Shown here one piece after another: positions 31,923 to 39,591 of a stretch of DNA of 64,000 bases. How positions within the stretch are numbered: position 1 is the first letter of the stretch; every line of letters begins with the position of its first letter. The notes under the pieces are model-generated. The model did not search any database. It had not been told where the DNA came from and was given only the letters and a program-made list of their open reading frames with translations. The translations under genes were made by a program, and so were the position numbers. The stretch spans positions 1 through 64,000 of the forward strand of contig NZ_BMNH01000037.1 in NCBI RefSeq assembly GCF_014646355.1, read 5' to 3'. The DNA comes from Nonomuraea cavernae. Lineage in GTDB: Bacteria; Actinomycetota; Actinomycetes; Streptosporangiales; Streptosporangiaceae.

Positions 31923-32615
31923 ATGGACGCACGTTTGCTGATCGTCGAGGACGATCCCAACATCCTCGAACTTCTCGCCGCGAGCCTGAGGTTCGCGGGC
32001 TTCGACGTGACCACGGCCAAGAACGGCCACGACGCCGTCGCCTCCGTGCAACGGCACCAGCCGGACCTCGTCGTACTCGATGTCATGCTGCCCGATGTGG
32101 ATGGGTTCGAGATCGTACGGCGAATCCGCGGCGGCGGAATGCACACCCCCGTGGTCTTCCTCACCGCCCGCGACGAGACCGAGGACAAGATCCGCGGCCT
32201 GACCATCGGCGGCGACGACTACGTGACCAAGCCGTTCAGCCTGGAAGAGGTGGTCGCCCGGATCCAGGCGGTGCTCCGCCGCACCAGCGGTGACCTGCCG
32301 GCTCCGCCGCCCAGGCTGACCTTCGCCGACATCGAGCTCGACGAGGAGAGCCACGAGGTGTGGCGCGGCGGCCACGCGGTGGCGCTCTCGCCGACCGAGT
32401 TCAAGCTGCTGCGCTACTTCATGACCAACGCGGGCCGGGTGCTGTCCAAGCCGCAGATCCTCGACCACGTCTGGGACTACGACTTCCGGGGCGAGGTGGG
32501 CATCGTCGAGTCGTACGTGTCGGTGCTCCGGCGCAAGATCGACAACCGCACCCCGAGGCTCATCCACACCCTGCGAGGCGTCGGATACGTGCTCCGCCTG
32601 CCACCGGCTTCCTGA
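31923..32615 (+). CDS. OmpR-family response regulator (TrcR-like), RR1
   Basis: A 230-residue regulator. Receiver domain: acidic pocket LIVEDDP, phospho-acceptor Asp in LVVLDVMLPD, switch Thr in FLTARDE, Lys in VTKPF. The C-terminal winged helix shows LSPTEFKLLRYFMTNAGRVLS and SYVSVLRRKID. Overall similar to Mtb TrcR. The start ATG follows GTG directly, with GGGGG in front; another ATG 7 codons upstream overlaps the lhgO stop. The TGA overlaps the ATG of the kinase gene (TGATG), so they are co-translated as a two-component pair. Confidence 0.92.
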   Translation: MDARLLIVEDDPNILELLAASLRFAGFDVTTAKNGHDAVASVQRHQPDLVVLDVMLPDVDGFEIVRRIRGGGMHTPVVFLTARDETEDKIRGLTIGGDDYVTKPFSLEEVVARIQAVLRRTSGDLPAPPPRLTFADIELDEESHEVWRGGHAVALSPTEFKLLRYFMTNAGRVLSKPQILDHVWDYDFRGEVGIVESYVSVLRRKIDNRTPRLIHTLRGVGYVLRLPPAS

Positions 32616-34036
32616 TGGCCGGGCTGCCGCTCAGGATCAAGCTGATCGCCGCGATGCTGGCCCTGCTGGCGCTCGGGCTGACGTTCATCGGGCTGGTCAG
32701 CGTCTCGGTCCTGCACGGCTACCTGATGGACCGGGTGGACAGCCAGGTGCACCTGGTCTCGGTGCGGATGCAGAAGAAGCTGGAGTACGACCGCGAGCGG
32801 CGGGAGAAGGGCAAGAAGGTGAGCGACAAGCCGTTGCTCATCGAGTCCGACACGATCGTCCTGGTCCGCGATCCCGCCGGGACGCTGACGCCGCTGCAGG
32901 TCGAACGCGACGTCGACATCAAGCCCAAACCGGTGCTGTCGGTGGCGCCGGAAGCCGTCATCTACACCGCCCCGGCCATCGCGGGCGACGGCCAGTGGCG
33001 GGTGCTGGAGACCTCGGCCGCCGGCACCGAGTTCGTGGTCGCGGCGGACCTGACCGAGGTCACCGAGATCACCCGGCGGCTCGCCCTCATCGAGTTGCTC
33101 GGCGGCAGTGGCATCCTGCTCATCCTCGCCGTCGGCGGCGTGACGATCGTCCGGCGGAGCATGCGCCCCCTGTCCGAGATCGAGCACACGGCCGAGGCCA
33201 TCGCCGCCGGCCAGCTCGGCCGCCGGGTGCCCGATGGCGACCCCCGTACGGAGGTCGGGCGCCTGGCCCGCTCGCTCAACGGGATGCTCGCGCAGATCGA
33301 GACGGCCTTCGCGGCGCGCTCGGCGTCCGAGGCGGCGGCCCGCCGCTCCGAGGACCGGATGCGCCAGTTCGTCGGCGACGCCTCGCACGAGCTGCGCACC
33401 CCGCTGACCTCGATCCGCGGCTTCGCCGAGTACGCCAGGCAGAACCCGGGCGCCGACCCCGCCGAGCTGATGCAGCGCGTGGAGAAGGCCGCCGGCCGGA
33501 TGAGCCTGCTCGTGGACGACCTGCTGCTGCTCGCCCGCGTCGACCAGCAGCGGCCGCTGCGCATGCGGCCCGTCGACATGCTGGCGCTGGCCGCCGATGC
33601 CGTGCAGGAGGCTCGGATCCTGGCGCCCGGACGCACCATCGGCCTCGACGTCGTCGGCGGCGCCGCCCTGATCGTCTCCGGCGACGAGGTACGGCTGCGC
33701 CAGGTCGTCACCAACCTCATGACCAACGCCCTCATCCACACCGACGAGGACAGCCCGATCACCATCCGGGTCGGGGCCGGAGCCGACACCGTGTTCCTGG
33801 AGGTGGCCGACAAGGGGCCCGGCCTCACCTCCGAACAGGCCGAGAAGGTCTTCGAGCGGTTCTACCGGGCCGACTCGGCCAGGTCGCGCCGCCGCTCGGG
33901 CGAGGACAGGGGCAGCGGGCTCGGGCTGGCCATCGTGCAGGCGCTGGTGTGGGCCCACGGCGGGACGGTGACCCTGGAGAGCTCCCCGGGGGTCGGCTCC
34001 ACCTTCCGGGTCGAACTCCCACTCGCCTTGGAGTGA
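32615..34036 (+). CDS. Sensor histidine kinase, partner of RR1
   Basis: A 473-residue HK. TM1 about residues 8-32, a periplasmic/extracellular sensor of about 120 residues rich in KPK-type lysines, TM2 about 155-178 (LLGGSGILLILAVGGVTIV), and HAMP (MRPLSEIEHTAEAIAAGQLG). The HisKA box is GDASHELRTPLTSIRGF with the phospho-His, followed by N box NALIHT, G1 DKGPGL, F box FERFYRAD and G2 GSGLGLAIV. All ATPase and phosphotransfer residues are present. Resembles TrcS. The signal is unknown. The downstream orphan regulator RR2 begins 42 nt after its stop and may be a second output. Confidence 0.94.
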   Translation: MAGLPLRIKLIAAMLALLALGLTFIGLVSVSVLHGYLMDRVDSQVHLVSVRMQKKLEYDRERREKGKKVSDKPLLIESDTIVLVRDPAGTLTPLQVERDVDIKPKPVLSVAPEAVIYTAPAIAGDGQWRVLETSAAGTEFVVAADLTEVTEITRRLALIELLGGSGILLILAVGGVTIVRRSMRPLSEIEHTAEAIAAGQLGRRVPDGDPRTEVGRLARSLNGMLAQIETAFAARSASEAAARRSEDRMRQFVGDASHELRTPLTSIRGFAEYARQNPGADPAELMQRVEKAAGRMSLLVDDLLLLARVDQQRPLRMRPVDMLALAADAVQEARILAPGRTIGLDVVGGAALIVSGDEVRLRQVVTNLMTNALIHTDEDSPITIRVGAGADTVFLEVADKGPGLTSEQAEKVFERFYRADSARSRRRSGEDRGSGLGLAIVQALVWAHGGTVTLESSPGVGSTFRVELPLALE

Positions 34037-34040
34037 GCCT

Positions 34041-34096
34041 TCAGCTATTCCTCAGGTCCCTGGGTCACGCTAGGCAGGTGACCCAGGGACCTGAGG
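34041..34096 (+). promoter_or_regulatory. Perfect 19-bp inverted repeat and tandem TCAG boxes at the RR2 start
   Basis: The arm CCTCAGGTCCCTGGGTCAC (34050-34068) is matched without error by its reverse complement (34078-34096) across a 9-nt loop. The right arm begins with the GTG start codon of RR2 and encodes VTQGPE. Just upstream, TTCAGC and CTCAGG place two TCAG cores 11 bp apart (34041 and 34052), a tandem layout used by OmpR-family regulators. The loop contains TAGGCA; CACGCT ends 6 nt before the GTG. Confidence 0.85.
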
Positions 34097-34761
34097 CGCT
34101 GATCATGGTGGTGGACGACGAGCCCAGCATCAGGGATCTGCTCTCCGCCAGCCTGCGCTTCTCCGGTTTCGAGGTGCTGACGGCAGCCGACGGCTACGAG
34201 GCCGTCGAGGTTGCCGAGCGGACCTCACCCGACCTGGTGGTGCTCGACGTGATGCTGCCCGACCTCGACGGGTTCGAGGTGGCCAGGCGGATCACCGCGC
34301 CGGTGCTCTTCCTGACGGCGCGCGACGCCACCGAGGACAAGATCGCCGGGCTCGGCGTGGGCGACGACTACGTGACCAAGCCGTTCAGCCTGGAAGAGGT
34401 ACAGGCCCGGATCCGGGCCGTGCTCCGCCGGACCCGGGGCGAGAGCACCCCGGTCAGCCGGCTGAAGGTCGCCGACCTGGAGCTCGACGAGGACTCCCGC
34501 GAGGTTTGGCGGGCCGGCCGGTCGGTCCGGCTGTCGCCGACCGAGTACAAACTGCTCCACTACTTCATGTCCAACGCCGGTCGGGTGCTGTCCAAGGCGC
34601 AGATCCTCGACCACGTATGGAACTACGACTTCGGCGGCGACGCGGGCGTGGTCGAGTCCTACGTCTCCTACCTGCGGCGCAAGGTCGACGACGTGGAGCC
34701 GCGGCTCATCCACACGCTTCGCAGCGTCGGCTACGTGCTGAGAGAGCCGCCGGCGGGCTAG
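34078..34761 (+). CDS. OmpR-family response regulator (TrcR-like), RR2
   Basis: A 227-residue paralogue of RR1. Phosphorylation residues are intact (MVVDDE, LVVLDVMLPD, FLTARD, VTKPF), and the DNA-binding half (LSPTEYKLLHYFMSNAGRVLS, SYVSYLRRKVDD) is close to RR1. Compared with RR1 the receiver is shorter by about five residues between ARRI and TAPVLF, and by one in GLGVGDDY. GTG start by comparison with TrcR N-termini; it lies in the right arm of the inverted repeat. It has no kinase of its own and probably answers to the upstream HK or cross-regulates. Closely followed by the GTPase operon. Confidence 0.9.
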   Translation: MTQGPEALIMVVDDEPSIRDLLSASLRFSGFEVLTAADGYEAVEVAERTSPDLVVLDVMLPDLDGFEVARRITAPVLFLTARDATEDKIAGLGVGDDYVTKPFSLEEVQARIRAVLRRTRGESTPVSRLKVADLELDEDSREVWRAGRSVRLSPTEYKLLHYFMSNAGRVLSKAQILDHVWNYDFGGDAGVVESYVSYLRRKVDDVEPRLIHTLRSVGYVLREPPAG

Positions 34762-34784
34762 GCGCGAAACGCCGCCACCTGCGG

Positions 34785-34814
34785 TGGACCGCCGAACACC
34801 GTCCCCCGTAGCGT
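34785..34814 (+). promoter_or_regulatory. Leaderless promoter of the GTPase operon
   Basis: TGGACC, an 18-bp spacer, then TAGCGT ending exactly 7 nt before the ATG of the first GTPase. Confidence 0.6.
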
Positions 34815-34821
34815 GGGCGGT

Positions 34822-36675
34822 ATGGACCTGCTGGGCGCGTTGGAAGCACTACGCCGCCGGCTCGACAGCGAGTTGTTCCCGCTGGAGATCGGCGAGGCCG
34901 CGGCCGACCGGCGCGCGCTCCGGGAGCTGACCGGGCAGCTCGACGACTACCTGCTGCCCCGGCTGCGCGCGATCGACGCGCCGCTGCTGGCCGTCGTGGG
35001 CGGCTCCACCGGCGCGGGCAAGTCCACCCTCGTCAACTCGCTGGTCGGAGCCGACGTGGCCGAGCCCGGCGTGCTGCGGCCCACCACGCTGGTGCCCACG
35101 CTCGTGGTCAGCCCGGCCGACCACGACTGGTTCATGGGACCGAACGTGCTGCCCGGCCTCTCCCGCGCCACCGGCTCCGCCGTAGGGGCGCTGCGGGTGG
35201 TGACGTCCGAAGCCCTCGGCGAGGGGCTGGCGCTGCTCGACGCGCCCGACATCGACTCGGTGGTGACCGCCAACCGGGAGCTGGCCGCGCAGCTGCTCGC
35301 CGCCGCCGACCTGTGGCTCTTCGTCACGACCGCCGCCCGCTACGCCGACGAGGTGCCGTGGAGCTTCCTGCGCTCGGCCCGCGAGCGCAGCACCGCGCTC
35401 GCCGTGGTGCTCGACCGGGCGCCGCCGGAGGCCGTCGAGCCGGTCACCCGCGACCTCGAACGCCTCCTCGTCGCCAACGGGCTGGACGGCACCCGGCTGT
35501 TCACCGTTCCGGAGGCGGTGCTGTCCTCCGAACGCGCCCGGCTGCCCGCCGAGCTGGTCGAGCCGATCGTCAGCTGGCTGACCGAGCTGGCCGCCGACGC
35601 GGCCGAGCGGTCCCGGGTCGTCCGCCAGACCCTCTCGGGCGCGCTCGACAGCCTGGCCGCGCGGGTGCCGTCGCTGGCCGCGGCCGTCTCCCGGCAGCAG
35701 GCCGGCTTCGACGGGCTGCGCTCGATCGTGGCGGGGGCGTACGCGGGCGGGATGGCCGACTTCGACGAGGGCATGCGCGACGGCTCGCTGCTGCGCGGTG
35801 AGGTGCTGGCCCGCTGGCAGGACTTCATCGGCACGGGCGACCTCATGCGGTCGCTGGAGAGCCGGGTCGGCTGGCTGCGTGACCGGATCGTCGGGTTCTT
35901 CACCGGCCGGGTCCCTGCCGTGGAGCTGCGCGACGCCCTGGAGAGCGGGGTCGAGTCGCTGATCAGGGGGGCGGCCGACGCCGCCGCCGAACGCTCCCTG
36001 GACGGCTGGTCGGCCGCGCCCGGCGGGCCCGGCATGATCGAACGGGTCGGGGCCGTGGAGGCCGCCCGGCTCGGCCGCGCCTCCGCCGACCTCGGCAAAC
36101 GGGCCGAGGCGGCGGTGCGCGGCTGGCAGGAGTTCGTCCTCGACCTCGTACGCCTGGAGGGCGGCGAGCGGCGCACCACGGCCAGGGTCGCCTCGTTCGG
36201 GGTGAACGGGGCAGGGTTGCTGCTGATGCTGGGCGTCTTCGCCTCGACCGGCGGGCTGACCGGCATCGAGGTGGGCATCGCCGGCGGCACCAGCGTGCTG
36301 TCGCAGAAACTGCTGGAGGCGATCTTCGGTGACCAGGCCGTGCGCACGCTGACGGCGCGGGCGCGAGACGATCTGCGGGAGCGGGTGCGGGGATTGCTGG
36401 ACGAGGAGGCCGCGCGCTACACGGCGCTGCTGGAGTCCATCGAGCCGGCCGAGGGCACGGCCGACGCCCTGCTCGCCGCGGGCGCGTCGGTGCGAGCGCA
36501 CAGCGGCGACCTGCCCGCCGCATCCGTCCGGCCGTTGTCTCCCGGCGCCGACGCGGGCCGTCCTGACGCGGCCCGTCCTGAGGCGGGTGGTCCTGAGGCG
36601 GGTGGTCCTGAGGTGGGCCGTCCTGAGGCGGGTGGGGACGGTTCGGCGGGGTCTCCTGGTTCGGAGGGATCGTGA
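34822..36675 (+). CDS. Dynamin-family GTPase A
   Basis: A 617-residue GTPase. G1 P-loop VVGGSTGAGKSTL near residue 60, G2 Thr region VLRPTTLVPT, G3 LLDAPDIDS, and a weak G4-like LAVVLDRAPP (no NKxD). The middle is helical (about 220-440), followed by a hydrophobic hairpin (FGVNGAGLLLMLGVF and GIEVGIAGG, about 457-490) that could insert into membranes, a trunk-like helix and a minisatellite-encoded Pro/Gly tail. The layout resembles bacterial dynamin-like proteins. It is translated first in a two-gene operon; its TGA overlaps the GTG of the second GTPase. The membrane role is inferred, not shown. Confidence 0.82.
   Translation: MDLLGALEALRRRLDSELFPLEIGEAAADRRALRELTGQLDDYLLPRLRAIDAPLLAVVGGSTGAGKSTLVNSLVGADVAEPGVLRPTTLVPTLVVSPADHDWFMGPNVLPGLSRATGSAVGALRVVTSEALGEGLALLDAPDIDSVVTANRELAAQLLAAADLWLFVTTAARYADEVPWSFLRSARERSTALAVVLDRAPPEAVEPVTRDLERLLVANGLDGTRLFTVPEAVLSSERARLPAELVEPIVSWLTELAADAAERSRVVRQTLSGALDSLAARVPSLAAAVSRQQAGFDGLRSIVAGAYAGGMADFDEGMRDGSLLRGEVLARWQDFIGTGDLMRSLESRVGWLRDRIVGFFTGRVPAVELRDALESGVESLIRGAADAAAERSLDGWSAAPGGPGMIERVGAVEAARLGRASADLGKRAEAAVRGWQEFVLDLVRLEGGERRTTARVASFGVNGAGLLLMLGVFASTGGLTGIEVGIAGGTSVLSQKLLEAIFGDQAVRTLTARARDDLRERVRGLLDEEAARYTALLESIEPAEGTADALLAAGASVRAHSGDLPAASVRPLSPGADAGRPDAARPEAGGPEAGGPEVGRPEAGGDGSAGSPGSEGS
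36550..36635 (+). repeat. 15-bp minisatellite encoding the GTPase A tail
   Basis: About 5.7 tandem copies of a 15-bp unit of the form GAGGCGGGTGGTCCT, encoding a PEAGG/PDAGR-like tail. In-frame and located just before the stop codon. Confidence 0.88.
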
Positions 36676-38537
36676 AGTTGCTGCGCCGCAAGGAGGGGCC
36701 GTCGCTCGACTCGCGGCTGGCGGCCCTGCTGGAGGCCGCCGAGCTGGGGGAGGGGCGGCTGCCCGAGGAGGCCGTGTCGGGGGCGCGGGCGGTGGCCGAG
36801 CGGGCCGGCGTGCGGCGCGACCTGTCGGTGGCCCACACGGTGGTGGCTCTCGCCGGGGCCACCGGGAGCGGCAAGTCGTCGCTGTTCAACGCGCTGGCCG
36901 GAGAGCAGGTGGCGGTCGTCGGGGTCACCAGGCCCACGACGTCGGCGGCCCAGGCGGCCCTGTGGGACGGCGCGGGCGCGGGTCCGCTCCTCGACTGGCT
37001 CGACATCTTCGAACGCCACACCGCCGCGCCGTCGCCGGCCGCCACCGGCGACCTGTCCGGACTCATCCTGCTGGATCTTCCCGACCACGACTCCATCCGG
37101 CTCTCCCACCGGCTGGAGGTCGACCGCCTGGTGGAGCTGGTCGACCTGCTGGTGTGGGTGGTGGATCCGCAGAAGTACGCCGACGCCGCGCTGCACGAGC
37201 GCTACCTGCGCCCGCTGGCCAGGCACCGCGACGTGATGGTGGTGGTGCTCAACCAGATCGACCGGCTGCCGCCCGACGCGGTTCAGCGCTGCCTCGACGA
37301 CCTGCGCCGCCTCCTCGACGAGGACGGCCTGTCCGGCGTCCCGCTGCTGGCCGCGTCCGCCCGTACGGGCGTCGGCGTCGACCGGCTCCACGCGCTGCTG
37401 GACGAGCGGGTCTCCGAGCACGTGTCCTGGGCGGCGCGCGTGTCGGCGGACGTGTCCACCGCCGCCGTCCTGCTCACCGACGCCGCCACCCATCGGCCCG
37501 GACCGGGTACGCCGGCCGAGTTGGGAGCCAGGTCGGACACGCCGGACAGGCCGGGGGTCAGGCCGAGGGTCAGGCCGGGGGTCAGGCCGGGGACGCCGGC
37601 CGCGCTGGGGCACGGGCCGGACACGCCGGACACGCCGAGGGTCGGGCCGGGGACGCTGGCCGCGCTGGGGCACGGGCCGGGGACGCTGGCTGTGGGCCGT
37701 GACATCGCGGTCTCCGGTGAGCCCGCCGCTCTGCCCGCCGTCAACGGTGGCGCGTTGGCGGGGCGGGGGCTCACGAAGTCGCTGTCGGAGGCCGCCGGGG
37801 TGCCGCTCGTCGTGGCGGCCGTGGCCAAGGGGCACCGCCACCGGGCCGTCGTCGCCACCGGCTGGCCGGTCACCCGGTGGCTGCGCAAATTCCGGCCCGA
37901 CCCGCTGCGCCGGCTGCGCATCGGCACGGGCGCCTCCGGCCGTGACGGCGCCCCCGAGATCGTCGGGCGCACGTCCGTGCCGGCCGCGAGCACCGTACAG
38001 AAGGCGCAGGTCGACTCCGCCATCAGGGACGTCAGCGACGCCGCGGCGGACGGGCTGCCCGAGCGGTGGGCGGCGGCGGTGCGGCGGGCCGCCCGTTCGC
38101 GGTCGGCGGAGCTGGCCGACGCCGTCGACCGGGCCGTGGCGACGACCTCGCTGCGCGCGACCAGGAGACCGCGCTGGTGGACGGCGGTGGGCGTGCTGCA
38201 GTGGCTGGTGTTCGCGACCATGGCCGTGGGCGGGCTCTGGCTGGGCGTGCTGTTCGCGATGGACTATCTGCGGCTGCCCCAGCCGCCGCTGCCGACCGTG
38301 GGCGAGGTGCCCTGGCCGACCGTGCTGCTCGCCGGAGGCGCGCTGGCCGGCGTGCTGATCGCGCTGCTGTCGCGGCTGGCCGCCTGGGCGGGCGGGCGTC
38401 GCCGTGCCCGCCGTACGGCCAAAGCCCTGCGTGCCGCGATCGACGAGGTGAGCGGCGCGTACGTGCTGCGGCCCGTGGAGGAGGAGCTCGCCAGGTACAC
38501 CAGGTTCCGCGACGCCGTCGCGCTGGCCCGCGCCTGA
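36672..38537 (+). CDS. Era/dynamin-like GTPase B with C-terminal membrane helices
   Basis: A 621-residue GTPase. G1 LAGATGSGKSSLFNAL near residue 60, G2 GVTRPTTS, G3 LLDLPDHDS, a true G4 LNQID, and G5-like AASARTG, so unlike GTPase A it has a complete G1-G5 set. A repeat-encoded Pro/Gly linker (about 285-340) follows. Two strong transmembrane helices (WTAVGVLQWLVFATMAVGGLW and TVLLAGGALAGVLIALL) near 505-580 anchor the C-terminal half. The start GTG overlaps the preceding TGA (GTGA), so the two products are made together and probably work as a pair on the membrane. Confidence 0.83.
   Translation: MKLLRRKEGPSLDSRLAALLEAAELGEGRLPEEAVSGARAVAERAGVRRDLSVAHTVVALAGATGSGKSSLFNALAGEQVAVVGVTRPTTSAAQAALWDGAGAGPLLDWLDIFERHTAAPSPAATGDLSGLILLDLPDHDSIRLSHRLEVDRLVELVDLLVWVVDPQKYADAALHERYLRPLARHRDVMVVVLNQIDRLPPDAVQRCLDDLRRLLDEDGLSGVPLLAASARTGVGVDRLHALLDERVSEHVSWAARVSADVSTAAVLLTDAATHRPGPGTPAELGARSDTPDRPGVRPRVRPGVRPGTPAALGHGPDTPDTPRVGPGTLAALGHGPGTLAVGRDIAVSGEPAALPAVNGGALAGRGLTKSLSEAAGVPLVVAAVAKGHRHRAVVATGWPVTRWLRKFRPDPLRRLRIGTGASGRDGAPEIVGRTSVPAASTVQKAQVDSAIRDVSDAAADGLPERWAAAVRRAARSRSAELADAVDRAVATTSLRATRRPRWWTAVGVLQWLVFATMAVGGLWLGVLFAMDYLRLPQPPLPTVGEVPWPTVLLAGGALAGVLIALLSRLAAWAGGRRRARRTAKALRAAIDEVSGAYVLRPVEEELARYTRFRDAVALARA
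37540..37692 (+). repeat. Compound minisatellite in the GTPase B linker
   Basis: Several 12-bp units related to CCGGGGGTCAGG are followed by two copies of a 60-bp unit (36-bp cores at 37585 and 37645 that differ at one base). All in-frame; encodes RPGVRP and PGTxAALGHGP repeats. Confidence 0.85.
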
Positions 38538-38553
38538 GGGACGTCAGAACGGG

Positions 38554-39552
38554 TCAGCCGCCGCCGAGCGGGCCGGCGACCGCGAGGAGGGCGTCGAGCA
38601 GGGGGCGTAGGAGGGGGTGGGCGTCGGCGCCGCGCCGGATGGCGGCGAAGACGCGGCGCTCCGGCCCGGGAGCGGGGCGTACGACCACGCCGGAGAGCGC
38701 CATGTCCCGCAGCGCGAGCCGGGGCACGAGCGCCACCCCCGAACCGGCGCCGACCAGTGCCACCACGGCCCGGAAGTCGTCGGAGCAGTGCGCGAAGCGC
38801 GGCGTGAATCCCGCCCGCTCGCACGCGAACGCGATCACGTCATGCACGGGATTGCCGGGATACGGCCCGATCCATGTCTCGTCACCGAGGCTGCCCAGCG
38901 AGATCGGCGGAGGCGACCCGCCGATGTCGCCCCCGGCGGACGGTGACGCTGCGATCAGTCCGCCGAGGCCCGCCAGAGCATGAGGTGCCGAGTGATGACC
39001 GCTGGCCGCCAGGGCGTGGTCGTGCGGGAGCACCAGGTCGAAGGGCTCGGCGTACAGGGGAAGAAGGGACAGGCGGCGGTCGGTGGCGTCAGGGGCGCCG
39101 CGGTATTCGACCGCGATCGTCAGATCCGCCGTGCCGTCGAGGAGCATGGTCAGGCCGTGGTCGCCCTCGGCGTCGCGTACCCGGATCCGCAGGCCGGGCG
39201 CCTGCTCGCGCAACCGGCCGATCGCGGGGGAGAGCACGGCGCTGATCGCGGTGGCGAAGCAGGCCACGGTCACCTCACCGGCCGCGCCCGTCGTGTAGGC
39301 GGCGACCTCGGCCTGCGCGCGTTCGAGCTGGGCGAGCACCTCGTTCGCGTGCCGGATCATGATGCGCCCGACGGCGGTGAGATGCACCCCGCGCCCGTCG
39401 CGGGTGAGCAGCCGGTGGCCCACCTCGTGTTCGAGCGCGGCGAGCTGCTGGGACACGGCCGACGGGGTCAGGTGGAGGGCGGCGGCCGCGGCGGTGACCG
39501 TGCCGTGGTCGGCCACCGCGCGCAGCGTGCGCAGGCGCCGCGTGTCTATCAC
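38554..39552 (-). CDS. LysR family transcriptional regulator
   Basis: A 332-residue LTTR. The N-terminal HTH is RRLRTLRAVADHGTVTAAAA, then LHLTPSAVSQQLAALEHEVG; the effector-binding domain begins about residue 93 (GEVTVACFATAISAVLSP) and ends DMALSGVVVRP. Slightly longer than usual because of a Ser/His-rich loop near 210-225. GTG start; TATCCT ends 6 nt before it, so leaderless. It is 39 nt downstream of kbl on the same strand and could be co-transcribed, or be an independent regulator whose target cannot be inferred. Confidence 0.9.
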   Translation of the reverse strand: MIDTRRLRTLRAVADHGTVTAAAAALHLTPSAVSQQLAALEHEVGHRLLTRDGRGVHLTAVGRIMIRHANEVLAQLERAQAEVAAYTTGAAGEVTVACFATAISAVLSPAIGRLREQAPGLRIRVRDAEGDHGLTMLLDGTADLTIAVEYRGAPDATDRRLSLLPLYAEPFDLVLPHDHALAASGHHSAPHALAGLGGLIAASPSAGGDIGGSPPPISLGSLGDETWIGPYPGNPVHDVIAFACERAGFTPRFAHCSDDFRAVVALVGAGSGVALVPRLALRDMALSGVVVRPAPGPERRVFAAIRRGADAHPLLRPLLDALLAVAGPLGGG

Positions 39553-39591
39553 GGAGCGAGGATACAGAGCGCGCGGCGCCCGGCCGACCGG

